This document shows positions 6,852 to 14,788 of a stretch of 16,621 nt of DNA, piece after piece. Numbering within the stretch: the stretch's first letter is position 1; every line of letters begins with the position of its first letter. The notes under the pieces are model-generated. The model was not told the DNA's origin, made no database searches, and saw only the letters and a program-made list of their open reading frames with translations. The stretch comes from Terriglobia bacterium (GTDB taxonomy: Bacteria > Acidobacteriota > Terriglobia > UBA7540), in contig JALHUF010000130.1 in NCBI GenBank assembly GCA_022866195.1, positions 1 through 16,621 on the forward strand, written 5' to 3'. The translations under genes were made by a program, and so were the position numbers.

Positions 6852-7790
6852 TTGCCCAAGATAGCTTTCCTGTTTCCCGGTCAAGGGTCGCAGTATCCCG
6901 GCATGGGCCGGGAACTGGCGGAGACGTTTCCCGCCGCGCGCCGCGTGTTCGAGGAGGCTGACCGGGCAGCGGGCTTTGCCTTGTCTAGACTGTGTTTTGA
7001 AGGTCCGGCAGAAGATCTTCAGCTCACAGCCAACACCCAGCCAGCCATCCTGGCGGTGTCGATCGCAGCGGCGGAAGTGTTGCGGGAAAGAGGCATTCGG
7101 GCGGACTACATGGCAGGGCACAGCCTGGGTGAGTACTCAGCACTGGTGGTGGCTGGCGCTCTGCGTCTGGGCGACGCGGTACGGCTGGTGCGCAAGCGTG
7201 GGCAGTACATGCAGGAAGCCGTACCCGTTGGGCGCGGCGCCATGGCGGCGCTGCTGGGGATGGAGGTGGCGGCAGTAGAGGCGGTTTGCCGGGAGGCGGG
7301 CCAAGGCGAGGTTGTCTCACCGGCCAACTTGAACTCCCCGGGTCAGGTCGTGATTGCGGGCCACGCGGCGGCGGTGGCGCGGGCGGTGGAGCTGGCCAAG
7401 GCACGCGGTGCGCGCCGAGCCGTCCTGTTGAACGTAAGTGCGCCCTTTCATTGTGCCCTCATGCAGTCCGCTCAGGAGCGCTTGGCGCAGGACCTGGAAG
7501 CCGCGCAGATCGCCGACCCGCAGATACCGCTGGTAAACAACGTGGATGCGCAGGTGGTGCGTTCGGCGCTGGCCGTGCGCGACGGGCTGAAGCGCCAGGT
7601 GACTATCCCGGTCCGGTGGGAGGAGTCGATCCGCGTGCTGCGTACGCAAGCCGTGGAACTCTTCGTGGAAGTGGGTCCGGGGAAGGTGCTTGCGGGACTG
7701 CTCAAGCAAATCGATCGCCAAGCCGAAGGTCTGCACGTGGAAGACCTGGCGTCCTTGCAGGGGGTCTTGGCGCGGCTGGCGGCTAGCTGA
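6852..7790 (+). CDS. fabD: Malonyl CoA-ACP transacylase FabD
   Basis: FabD loads malonate from malonyl-CoA onto ACP for chain extension. The 312-residue product begins MPKIAFLFPGQGSQ. It has the nucleophile motif GHSLGEYSA with Ser91, Arg116 (KRGQYMQ), His200 (SAPFHCALM) and SPGQVVIAG, matching E. coli FabD Ser92/Arg117/His201 within one position. I chose the TTG start at 6852 because AGGGG lies 5 nt upstream and the N-terminus then matches the family. An in-frame ATG at 6810 would translate the inverted repeat arm as 14 extra residues. fabG follows after 17 bp with its own strong ribosome site, so the two are surely cotranscribed. Confidence 0.95.
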   Translation: MPKIAFLFPGQGSQYPGMGRELAETFPAARRVFEEADRAAGFALSRLCFEGPAEDLQLTANTQPAILAVSIAAAEVLRERGIRADYMAGHSLGEYSALVVAGALRLGDAVRLVRKRGQYMQEAVPVGRGAMAALLGMEVAAVEAVCREAGQGEVVSPANLNSPGQVVIAGHAAAVARAVELAKARGARRAVLLNVSAPFHCALMQSAQERLAQDLEAAQIADPQIPLVNNVDAQVVRSALAVRDGLKRQVTIPVRWEESIRVLRTQAVELFVEVGPGKVLAGLLKQIDRQAEGLHVEDLASLQGVLARLAAS

Positions 7791-7807
7791 ATCCGGGAGG
7801 AACAACC

Positions 7808-8551
7808 ATGAACCTTGAAGGACGAGTGGCCTTGGTGACGGGCGCTGCCCAGGGTATTGGCAGGGCCATCGCCTTAGCGCTGGCGGAAGCGGGCGCCGAT
7901 ATTGCCGGAGGCGACGTCAAACTCGAGCAACTTCAGGCGGTGGCCAAAGAGATTGAAGCCCTGGGGAGAAAAGGCCTGGCGCTTCCCCTGGATGTCTCCA
8001 GCCCCGATTCGGTCAAAGCAGCGGTCGACAAGATTCTGGAAGTCTTCGGCAAGATCGATGTCCTGGTGAACAACGCGGGGATCACCAAAGACAACCTGCT
8101 GATGCGCATGAAACCCGAGGACTGGGATCTGGTCCTGCGGGTGAACCTGAACGGCGCCTTCCTTTGCACGCGGGCGGTGTTGCCGGGCATGGTTAAGCAG
8201 CGGTACGGGCGCATTATCAACATCGCCTCGGTCGTGGCCCAGGCCGGAAATGCCGGCCAAGCCAACTACGTCGCTTCGAAAGCGGGTATCATTGGCCTGA
8301 CCAAGGCGGTGGCCGCGGAAGTCGGCAGCCGGAACATCACGGTCAATGCGGTTGCCCCAGGATTCATCGCCACTGCCATGACCGAGAACCTGCCCGAGGC
8401 GGTACGCCAGAGGATGTTGAGCCTGATCCCGCTGGGACGCATGGGCACCGACCACAACATCGCTTGCGGGGTACGGTTTCTCGCTTCCGAGGAAGCGAGC
8501 TATATCACCGGGCACGTGCTGAATATCAACGGCGGGATGTACATGGCGTAA
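7808..8551 (+). CDS. fabG: 3-oxoacyl-ACP reductase FabG
   Basis: FabG reduces 3-oxoacyl-ACP to 3-hydroxyacyl-ACP. The 247-residue short-chain dehydrogenase has the cofactor loop TGAAQGIG (11-18), NNAG (88-91), the catalytic Ser141, Tyr154 and Lys158 (YVASK), and the FabG-typical segments AGITKDNLLMRMK and NGGMYM at the end. AGGAAC lies just before the ATG. At the end of the second beta strand it has Asp36 (AGGDVK), where NADPH-dependent FabGs usually have a small or basic residue; in this superfamily an acid there usually favours NADH. With this position inside a complete fab run the assignment is firm. The cofactor preference is inference. Confidence 0.95.
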   Translation: MNLEGRVALVTGAAQGIGRAIALALAEAGADIAGGDVKLEQLQAVAKEIEALGRKGLALPLDVSSPDSVKAAVDKILEVFGKIDVLVNNAGITKDNLLMRMKPEDWDLVLRVNLNGAFLCTRAVLPGMVKQRYGRIINIASVVAQAGNAGQANYVASKAGIIGLTKAVAAEVGSRNITVNAVAPGFIATAMTENLPEAVRQRMLSLIPLGRMGTDHNIACGVRFLASEEASYITGHVLNINGGMYMA

Positions 8552-8554
8552 GAG

Positions 8555-8634
8555 CAGTGACGAGTGAAGAGTGACAAGTGACAAGCCCAGGAGAGCGCTT
8601 GCGGTTCTTGCTCGCCCCTCGTCACTAGTCACTG
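8555..8634. repeat. Period-7 degenerate tandem repeat with inverted arm (fabG-acpP spacer)
   Basis: Four 7-mers of the form AGTGAnn run from 8556 to 8583 (AGTGACA occurs twice in a row, at 8570 and 8577). The opposite arm at 8619-8632 has TCGTCAC and TAGTCAC, also 7 bp apart. Arms 8555-8571 and 8618-8634 match as inverted copies at 15 of 17 positions. It begins 3 bp after the fabG stop and ends just before the predicted acpP promoter. Confidence 0.75.
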
Positions 8635-8646
8635 TTCTTGTGGTGC

Positions 8647-8675
8647 TTGAATCTAGCCCAAAGCACAGTTAGAAT
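8647..8675 (+). promoter_or_regulatory. Predicted sigma70-type promoter for acpP
   Basis: TTGAAT (8647-8652) and TAGAAT (8670-8675) are separated by 17 bp. The transcription start would be near 8682, giving a leader of about 25 nt that contains the strong ribosome site GAGGAGGAG. A separate promoter fits the high ACP demand of cells. The -35 match is 4 of 6 and the -10 match 5 of 6. Confidence 0.55.
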
Positions 8676-8706
8676 GGCCGCCCCACGGAATGAGGAGGAG
8701 AGACGG

Positions 8707-8955
8707 ATGGCTTCACTTGATGAGAAGGTCAAGCAGATTATTGTGGAGCAGCTCGGCGTGGACGAAGCCGAGGTGACCCCCACGGCGCACTTTATTGACG
8801 ACCTGGGGGCCGATTCGCTGGATATCGTCGAACTCGTGATGGCGTTCGAAGAGGCGTTTGAGATCGAGATCCCCGACGAGGACGCAGAGAAGATAACCAC
8901 GGTTAAAGACGCCATCGACTATATCCAGTCCCACGTGAAGACTCCCAAGAGCTAG
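8707..8955 (+). CDS. acpP: Acyl carrier protein
   Basis: ACP carries growing acyl chains on a 4'-phosphopantetheine arm. The 82-residue acidic protein has the attachment motif DLGADSLD with Ser37, and the usual helix pattern ([21 protein letters not shown] starting at about residue 40). The ATG at 8707 is preceded by GAGGAGGAG with a 6-nt gap, the best ribosome site in the window. A longer in-frame reading from 8638 would add a non-homologous leader and cross the predicted promoter, so it was not used. fabF follows after 35 bp. Confidence 0.97.
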   Translation: MASLDEKVKQIIVEQLGVDEAEVTPTAHFIDDLGADSLDIVELVMAFEEAFEIEIPDEDAEKITTVKDAIDYIQSHVKTPKS

Positions 8956-8990
8956 CCGCCCGCGTCAGGCTGCCACAGGAGGAATGTATC

Positions 8991-10232
<1,242 letters not shown>

Positions 10233-10233
10233 A

Positions 10234-10321
10234 GGAGCTTTCAGCCGGCAGCCTTCAACTCTCACCCGCAGGTGGTGCGGCTGTAAGCCAAGGGATGACT
10301 GCTGATCGCTGATAGCTTCCG
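10234..10321. repeat. Period-7 degenerate tandem repeat with weak inverted arm (fabF-etfB spacer)
   Basis: The left part reads in 7-mers starting with CA (CAGCCGG at 10242, CAGCCTT at 10249, CAACTCT at 10256). The right part reads GCTGATC (10301), GCTGATA (10308), GCTTCCG (10315). Inverted copies 10234-10252 and 10301-10319 match at 14 of 19 positions, so this is the weakest of the paired arrays. It fills nearly the whole 92-bp spacer and ends 4 bp before the etfB start. Confidence 0.55.
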
Positions 10322-10324
10322 ACA

Positions 10325-11104
10325 ATGAAAATCGTCGTTTGTTTGAAGCAGGTCGCCGCACACGATGCGCCGTTGCGCTTGAACGCGGCGGGAACCTGGA
10401 TCCAGGAAGCAGACCTCAGCTTTGCCATCAACGAGCCGGACTTGTATGCTCTGGAAGAAGCCCTGCGGCTGAAGGAAAAACATGGCGGGGAAGTGGTGGT
10501 CTGTTGCCTGGGGCCGGCGCGCGCCCAGGCGGCCATCAAGGAGGCGCTGGCCAAAGGGGCCGAGCGGGCTCTGCACCTGGACAACCCAGCGCTCGAGGGC
10601 CTGGATCCCTGCGGCGTAGCGCGCGCTCTGGCCCAGGCAATCCGCAAGGAGAACCCCGACTTGGTCCTGACCGGTTTGCAGTCCGACGACTGGGGCTACG
10701 CGCAGACCGGCGTGCTGCTGGCGGAACTACTCGGCTTCCCGCACTCCACCATCATCATGGAAATCCAGGTTCACGGAAATGCGCTCAGGGTGAAACGGGA
10801 ACTGGAAGCGGGCTGGTTCCAGTGGATTGAGATGCCATTGCCTGCCCTCCTCACTATCCAATCAGGGATCAACAAACCGCGTTACGCCACGTTGAAAGGG
10901 ATTATGGCGGCCAAGAACAAACCTGTTCAGAAGTTGACACCGGCGGACCTGGGACTGACCCCGGAGGACCTGGCACCAAGGCAGAAAGTCTCCAAGGTGT
11001 ACGTCCCCGCCAAGAAAGGCCAGACCGAGTTCCTCCAGGGCAGCCCCAAGGAGATTGCCGCCCGGTTGGTGGACAAACTCAAGAACGAATCGCGGGTGCT
11101 CTAG
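10325..11104 (+). CDS. etfB: Electron transfer flavoprotein beta subunit
   Basis: EtfB pairs with EtfA to pass electrons from acyl-CoA and other flavin dehydrogenases to the quinone pool. The 259-residue protein begins MKIVVCLKQV, has NEPDLYALEEALRLKE, the nucleotide-binding stretch TGLQSDDWGYAQTG, and the subunit signature VKRELEAGW followed by PALLTIQSGINKPRYATLKGIM. Length is normal. No Shine-Dalgarno is seen before the ATG. It ends 17 bp before the broken ABM-like gene, with etfA beyond it; an etfB-small gene-etfA order implies one operon. Whether it is a bifurcating type cannot be decided from this sequence alone. Confidence 0.93.
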   Translation: MKIVVCLKQVAAHDAPLRLNAAGTWIQEADLSFAINEPDLYALEEALRLKEKHGGEVVVCCLGPARAQAAIKEALAKGAERALHLDNPALEGLDPCGVARALAQAIRKENPDLVLTGLQSDDWGYAQTGVLLAELLGFPHSTIIMEIQVHGNALRVKRELEAGWFQWIEMPLPALLTIQSGINKPRYATLKGIMAAKNKPVQKLTPADLGLTPEDLAPRQKVSKVYVPAKKGQTEFLQGSPKEIAARLVDKLKNESRVL

Positions 11105-11121
11105 CTGCGAAAGGAGTGATT

Positions 11122-11550
11122 ATGTTCATCCATATCTGGAGAATGCGGGCCCGCAAGAAGCGCGCGGACGAGTACGAGTAGTTTGGCCGGCAGGTCACGT
11201 TGCCGGCGTTGAAGAAAATCAACGGTTGCCTGGATGCCCACTTCATTAAGGTGTTCGAGGCGCGCAAACCCGAGTACCTCTGGCTGGTCTTCTGGCGGGA
11301 TCAGGCCGCTCTGGAAGCCGCGCGGAGCAATCCCGTCTGGCGCGACCAGATCAAGAAATTCGAAGCGGGAAAGTTCTACAAGACGATTCCGCTGGAGTTG
11401 GTTTGCGAGTCCCTGGCGTCGTCCGCCGCACCCAGCGCCGAGAAAGCCAGGAAGCCCGAGAAGGTCGAGAAGATTGACAAACCCGAGAGAGCGGAGAAGC
11501 CCGAGCCCAGCAGCAAAGGCTTTGTCGGCCCGACGCCGGAGGGCGAATAA
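11122..11550 (+). pseudogene. ABM-like small protein with in-frame amber codon and charged tail
   Basis: An ATG at 11122 with a strong AGGAG 5 nt upstream opens a frame reading MFIHIWRMRARKKRADEYE. It meets TAG at 11179-11181, then continues in the same frame as FGRQVTLPALKKINGCLDAH and onward to TAA at 11548. The whole looks like one ABM/ferredoxin-like dimeric alpha-beta domain (about 90 residues, WLVFWRDQAALEAARSNPVW) followed by a Lys/Glu/Pro-rich tail (repeated KPEK-like units). The amber codon is the only defect. The downstream part could also be read from the TTG at 11200 as 116 residues, but that loses the first beta strand and has a poor ribosome site. Options are a recent nonsense mutation, a sequencing or assembly error (CAG, AAG or GAG to TAG), or suppression. 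Function between etfB and etfA is unknown. Confidence 0.7.
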
Positions 11551-11635
11551 GAAGTACGAACTGTAGAGTGTGAAGGCTGAAGTACGAACACCGAACGTGA
11601 CGGGCTGTTTCATACTTTAACCTTCACGCTTCACC
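11551..11635. repeat. Period-7 degenerate tandem repeat with inverted arm (upstream of etfA)
   Basis: Seven 7-mers run from 11551 to 11599, six of them beginning GAA (GAAGTAC at 11551 and again at 11579, exactly four units apart). The opposite arm reads CTTTAAC (11615), CTTCACG (11622), CTTCACC (11629). Inverted copies 11567-11588 and 11609-11630 match at 18 of 22 positions with a 20-nt loop. It starts directly after the TAA of the ABM-like gene. Five T residues at 11639-11643 follow the hairpin at a short distance, so weak terminator action is possible. Confidence 0.75.
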
Positions 11636-11649
11636 CTGTTTTTCAAATC

Positions 11650-12642
11650 ATGTCCAACGAGATCCTGGTTTTCGCCGAGCACCAGGGCATGAAGCTGACC
11701 CGGCCCACATGGGAGGCGCTCGCTGCCGGGCAGCGCCTGGGGGGGGAACTCGCAGCACCGGTCGCGGCGATCCTCTTGGGTCATGGCATTTCCGCCTTAG
11801 CGGCGGAACTCGCCGCAGTGGAGCTTCAGGAAGTCTTGCAGGTTGACTCGCCTTTGCTCGCCGAATACACGGCGGATGGTTACACCCACACGCTTCGCGA
11901 GGTGATCCGCGACCGCCAGCCGCGCTTCGTGGTTTTCAGCCACACCTATCAGGTGAGGGACTTTGCACCAACACTCGCCGCCGCTCTGGACCGCGCTTTG
12001 GTGAGCGATTGTCTGAGCTACCGGGAAGAGGGCGGAAGGCTGGTTTTCGTTCGCCAGGTCTTCCAGGGCAAGTATTGCGCCGATGTGGAGTTCGTTGGCG
12101 ACCCACCCTACCTCGTGTCGTTTCAGGCCTCGGCGTTCCGCGAAGATTCGGTCCGGCGAGGGCCCGCCCCCGCCAAGGTCACTTCGGTTCCCACGACGCT
12201 GTCTCCCGGCGCCATTCGCACCAAACCCGGCGAGCGCTTTCGCGAGACCAAGCAGGCCGTGGACCTGTCCCAGGCCGAAATCATTGTCGCCGTAGGGCGG
12301 GGCATCAAGGCATCGGAAAACCTCGAACTCGTCCAGAAGCTGGCGGAAGCCCTGGGGGCGGAGGTCGGCGCCTCGCGGCCCATTTGCGACAACGGCTGGT
12401 TGCCCATGGACCGGCAGATTGGCAGTTCCGGACAGACGGTCGCGCCCAAACTCTACATTGGACTGGGCGTTTCCGGCGCCGTCCAGCATCAGGTGGGCAT
12501 GAAGGGATCTCGCACCGTGGTGGCCGTGAACAAGGACAAGGAGGCGCCGATCTTCGAACTCGCCACTTACGGGATCGTCGGCGACCTTTTCGAAATCGTC
12601 CCGCCCCTGATCGAAGAGATCAAGAAAATCAAAGCCGGCTGA
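11650..12642 (+). CDS. etfA: Electron transfer flavoprotein alpha subunit
   Basis: EtfA holds the FAD of the ETF dimer. The 330-residue protein begins MSNEILVFAEHQGMKL and carries the C-terminal FAD-binding signature: SSGQTVAPKLYIGLGVSGA, QHQVGMKGSRTVVAVNKD, APIFELATYGIVGDLFEIVP. Length is normal. The ATG has no clear ribosome site; the preceding bases are T-rich. It is separated from the ABM-like gene by 99 bp occupied by a repeat hairpin. The next gene converges on it from the opposite strand, and a weak hairpin (GACTC/GAGTC, 12659-12677) lies in the 63-bp spacer between them. Confidence 0.94.
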   Translation: MSNEILVFAEHQGMKLTRPTWEALAAGQRLGGELAAPVAAILLGHGISALAAELAAVELQEVLQVDSPLLAEYTADGYTHTLREVIRDRQPRFVVFSHTYQVRDFAPTLAAALDRALVSDCLSYREEGGRLVFVRQVFQGKYCADVEFVGDPPYLVSFQASAFREDSVRRGPAPAKVTSVPTTLSPGAIRTKPGERFRETKQAVDLSQAEIIVAVGRGIKASENLELVQKLAEALGAEVGASRPICDNGWLPMDRQIGSSGQTVAPKLYIGLGVSGAVQHQVGMKGSRTVVAVNKDKEAPIFELATYGIVGDLFEIVPPLIEEIKKIKAG

Positions 12643-12691
12643 AGCTGCTGGGTGAGACGACTCTGCGTGGGGGAGTCTCTTGCCCCTCTTA

Positions 12692-12747
12692 CGTCTGCTT
12701 GCCGCCTACTGCTTACTGCCCTCCGCCTTCTGCCGGCTGCCTTCTGC
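12692..12747. repeat. Period-7 degenerate tandem repeat, eight units, overlapping a coding end
   Basis: Eight uninterrupted 7-mers from 12692 all end in CTGC or CCGC on the plus strand (for example CTACTGC at 12706, TTACTGC at 12713, CTTCTGC at 12727 and 12741). No clear inverted partner was found. Bases 12706-12747 form the last 13 codons and the stop codon of the minus-strand hypothetical gene, so this array is in part translated. Confidence 0.8.
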
Positions 12748-13239
12748 CCCTTCTTTGGGGACCCACTCGAACTCCTTCCAAACCGTTTCCAGGATCTGGC
12801 ACCGCGCGCAATCCCACCTCCGCAGGGCCTCCGCGCGCCCGGTGATGCGGTCGGGGGTCAGGGCAGTGAATTCGATCTTCGTCAGAAGCCGACATCGGTT
12901 GCTGACTCGCCCGCTGGCCTCGGTGGTATCGCAGGGCAAATAGCTGCGCACCGTCCCAACCCACTTCGATCCCGCGCGCTGGGACTCACTGCGCACGTAG
13001 GCCCCGGCCTGAACCGCCGCGGGGGGAAGGTTGACCCACTCGGTGTGAAGACGATCATTCTCCACCCACACCCGGTATTCCCTGCGCGTGGTGATTGACC
13101 TCCAGACACGCGCTGAGGTCGGAACGGGTTGGGCCGGCGGCTTCCGGTCAGGCGGCTTGGCCTGCTGGGCTACGAGCTGCAGGCCCGCGATTTGCATGAG
13201 CATCATTCCACACGCCAGCACGAGTCTCCGAATTCTCAC
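12706..13239 (-). CDS. Secreted hypothetical protein with repeat-derived C-terminal tail
   Basis: I do not recognise a family. The start is a GTG at 13239 with GGGGAGG 5 nt upstream. Residues 1-26 form a likely signal peptide (positive MRIRR, then hydrophobic LVLACGMMLMQIAGLQLVA), so export is expected. A Pro-rich segment (28-40) and a mixed domain with four cysteines (103, 116, 144, 147; the last two as CARC) follow. The last 13 residues (AEGSRQK then AEGSKQ) are the translation of the 7-bp repeat array at 12692-12747, and the TAG stop itself is repeat sequence; the original end was probably near EWVPKE. It converges on etfA and is divergent from the aminotransferase. A candidate promoter lies upstream at 13299-13327. 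Confidence 0.65.
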   Translation of the reverse strand: MRIRRLVLACGMMLMQIAGLQLVAQQAKPPDRKPPAQPVPTSARVWRSITTRREYRVWVENDRLHTEWVNLPPAAVQAGAYVRSESQRAGSKWVGTVRSYLPCDTTEASGRVSNRCRLLTKIEFTALTPDRITGRAEALRRWDCARCQILETVWKEFEWVPKEGAEGSRQKAEGSKQ

Positions 13240-13298
13240 AATGTCCTCCCCAGGTTTTCCGGCAATTCGCCGGTACCACGGTCGTCTGTGGTCTCTCG

Positions 13299-13327
13299 CT
13301 TGTAGCGCCTCGGCCCCAAGATGTCAA
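13299..13327 (-). promoter_or_regulatory. Predicted sigma70-type promoter for the secreted hypothetical protein
   Basis: On the minus strand TTGACA (13327-13322) is followed after 17 bp by TACAAG (13304-13299). The predicted start near 13292 gives a leader of about 53 nt. Two short stem-loops fall in it: ACCAC/GTGGT (13275-13292) and CCGGC/GCCGG (13259-13273), just before the ribosome site. The -35 is perfect and the -10 matches 4 of 6. Confidence 0.5.
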
Positions 13328-13450
13328 TAAAGGCGCCGCCCCGTGGTTGAGATAGGGCGGATTCCGCAGCTTCTGCAAAAGGAAGCGTAGACGCCGCCAT
13401 CCCGCGTTTCGATTCTGCGCTAAGCAAGAGAGTTGGCCATCGCGCGTTGT

Positions 13451-13479
13451 TTGACAATCCCTCTGCCTTCCCCTAGACT
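13451..13479 (+). promoter_or_regulatory. Predicted sigma70-type promoter for the aminotransferase-serA unit
   Basis: TTGACA (13451-13456) and TAGACT (13474-13479) are separated by 17 bp. The start near 13486 would leave a leader of about 97 nt before the ATG at 13583. With the minus-strand promoter it makes the 343-bp gap at 13240-13582 a divergent regulatory region; nothing else coding is seen there. Confidence 0.55.
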
Positions 13480-13515
13480 GGCTAGCTTCGGCTCAGACAG
13501 CCCAGACAACTAGTA

Positions 13516-13531
13516 GGCCCCAATTGGGTCC
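13516..13531. promoter_or_regulatory. Near-perfect 16-bp palindrome in the leader of the aminotransferase-serA unit
   Basis: The core CCCAATTGGG (13519-13528) is a perfect palindrome, and the outer GG/CC pairs extend it with a single mismatched pair. It lies about 30 bp downstream of the predicted transcription start, a place where a repressor could block transcription. It may be coincidence; no regulator gene is near. Confidence 0.3.
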
Positions 13532-13582
13532 GTCAAGGAAGGTTCCTCCGAGGCAAACCCATTCGATACAGGAAGCGAACTC

Positions 13583-14743
13583 ATGCCTGGAATCATTAAA
13601 GAGAGACTTTTTACTCCTGGTCCCACCCCGCTGTTGATGGAGGCCCAGGCGCGCACGCTCACCGCCGCCAACGTCCATCATCGCACGGAAGCTTTCCGCA
13701 GAATCATGGCGGAGACGCTGGAGCTGCTGAAGTACTACTTCAACACGAAGAATGACGTCCTGGTGTTTGCCAGTTCCGGCACGGGAGCCATGGAAGGCGC
13801 CGTCTCCAATCTCATATCGCCCGGGGAGCGTATCCTGGTGGGAACGGCGGGCAAGTTCGGCGAGCGTTGGCTGGGTCTGGCCGAGGCCTATGGGATTGAG
13901 GCGGTGAAAGTTGAGTCGCCCTACGGTGGGCCGGTTGACATCGAAGCGATGAAGCAGAAACTGGCCAGCGAGGGACCCTTCCGCGCCGTGTACATTCAGG
14001 CTACGGAAACTTCCACGGCGGTGATGAACGATGTGCAGTCGCTCGGTGAAGCGGTCAAGAATTACCCGGCGACGTGCCTGGTGGTTGATGCCATCACCGG
14101 ACTCGGCACCACCGACCTGCGACCCGACGAGTGGGGTTTGGATATCGTCATTGGCGGCTCGCAGAAGGCGGTGATGATCCCGCCCGGTCTGGCCTTCGCC
14201 AGCATCAGTGAGAAGGCGTGGGGCTTGATTGCCCAGGCGAAATTGCCTCGCTACTACTTCGACTTCGCCAAAGAACGGAAGAATCAGGCGAAGGGCGAGA
14301 CAGCTTACACGCCCGCGACGACGCTCATTATCAGCCTGCACGCCGCGCTCGAGTACATCAAGCAGCTCGGGCGCGAGAACCTCATTGCCAACGCCGCCCT
14401 GCTGGCGTCGCTCACCCGCGAGGCCGCGCAGGCGCTCGGCCTGAGACTGTTCGCGGCCCGCTCGCCGGCTAACGCCGCCACCGCTGTCTGCGCTCCGGAA
14501 GGAATGGATTCCGGCGCGATCATCAAGGAGTTGCGGAATCGCTTCGGCGCCATCGTTGCGAACGGCCAGGGGAGCATGAAGGGCAAAATCTTCCGCTTGG
14601 CGCACCTGGGCTATTACGATGTGGTGGATCTCTTCGCTGTCCTCGCGGCGTTGGAGATTGTCCTTCTGAAACTCGGATACAAGGTTGAACTCGGTAGCGG
14701 CGTCCGCGCCGCGCAGGAAGCTTACATGCATCAGGCAGTCTGA
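13583..14743 (+). CDS. Class V PLP aminotransferase (alanine-glyoxylate/serine-pyruvate type), possible phosphoserine aminotransferase
   Basis: This fold-type I enzyme transfers amino groups using pyridoxal phosphate. The 386-residue protein begins with the family pattern LFTPGPTPL and has HHRTEAF (32-38), the phosphate-binding SSGTGAME (64-71), Asp169 in VVDAITGLG and the PLP lysine Lys195 in GGSQKAVMIPPGLAF. These features belong to the AGXT/serine-pyruvate group rather than to SerC. The ATG at 13583 follows AGGAAGCG. serA follows after 45 bp, and no serC is present, so it may make phosphoserine from phosphohydroxypyruvate. A similar pairing with SerA is known in Thermotoga (TM1400-TM1401). 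Alternatives are serine-glyoxylate or alanine-glyoxylate exchange. Class is certain; substrate is inferred. Confidence 0.88.
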   Translation: MPGIIKERLFTPGPTPLLMEAQARTLTAANVHHRTEAFRRIMAETLELLKYYFNTKNDVLVFASSGTGAMEGAVSNLISPGERILVGTAGKFGERWLGLAEAYGIEAVKVESPYGGPVDIEAMKQKLASEGPFRAVYIQATETSTAVMNDVQSLGEAVKNYPATCLVVDAITGLGTTDLRPDEWGLDIVIGGSQKAVMIPPGLAFASISEKAWGLIAQAKLPRYYFDFAKERKNQAKGETAYTPATTLIISLHAALEYIKQLGRENLIANAALLASLTREAAQALGLRLFAARSPANAATAVCAPEGMDSGAIIKELRNRFGAIVANGQGSMKGKIFRLAHLGYYDVVDLFAVLAALEIVLLKLGYKVELGSGVRAAQEAYMHQAV

Positions 14744-14788
14744 ACCTGTAGCAGCACGGCATGCCGCGCCCTTACACAGTCTGCGACT

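Noticed and set aside
12654..12679. Hairpin in the etfA/hypothetical convergent spacer as a two-way terminator
   Set aside because: Only a 5-bp stem with two competing registers and no clear T-run; not strong enough to call as a feature.
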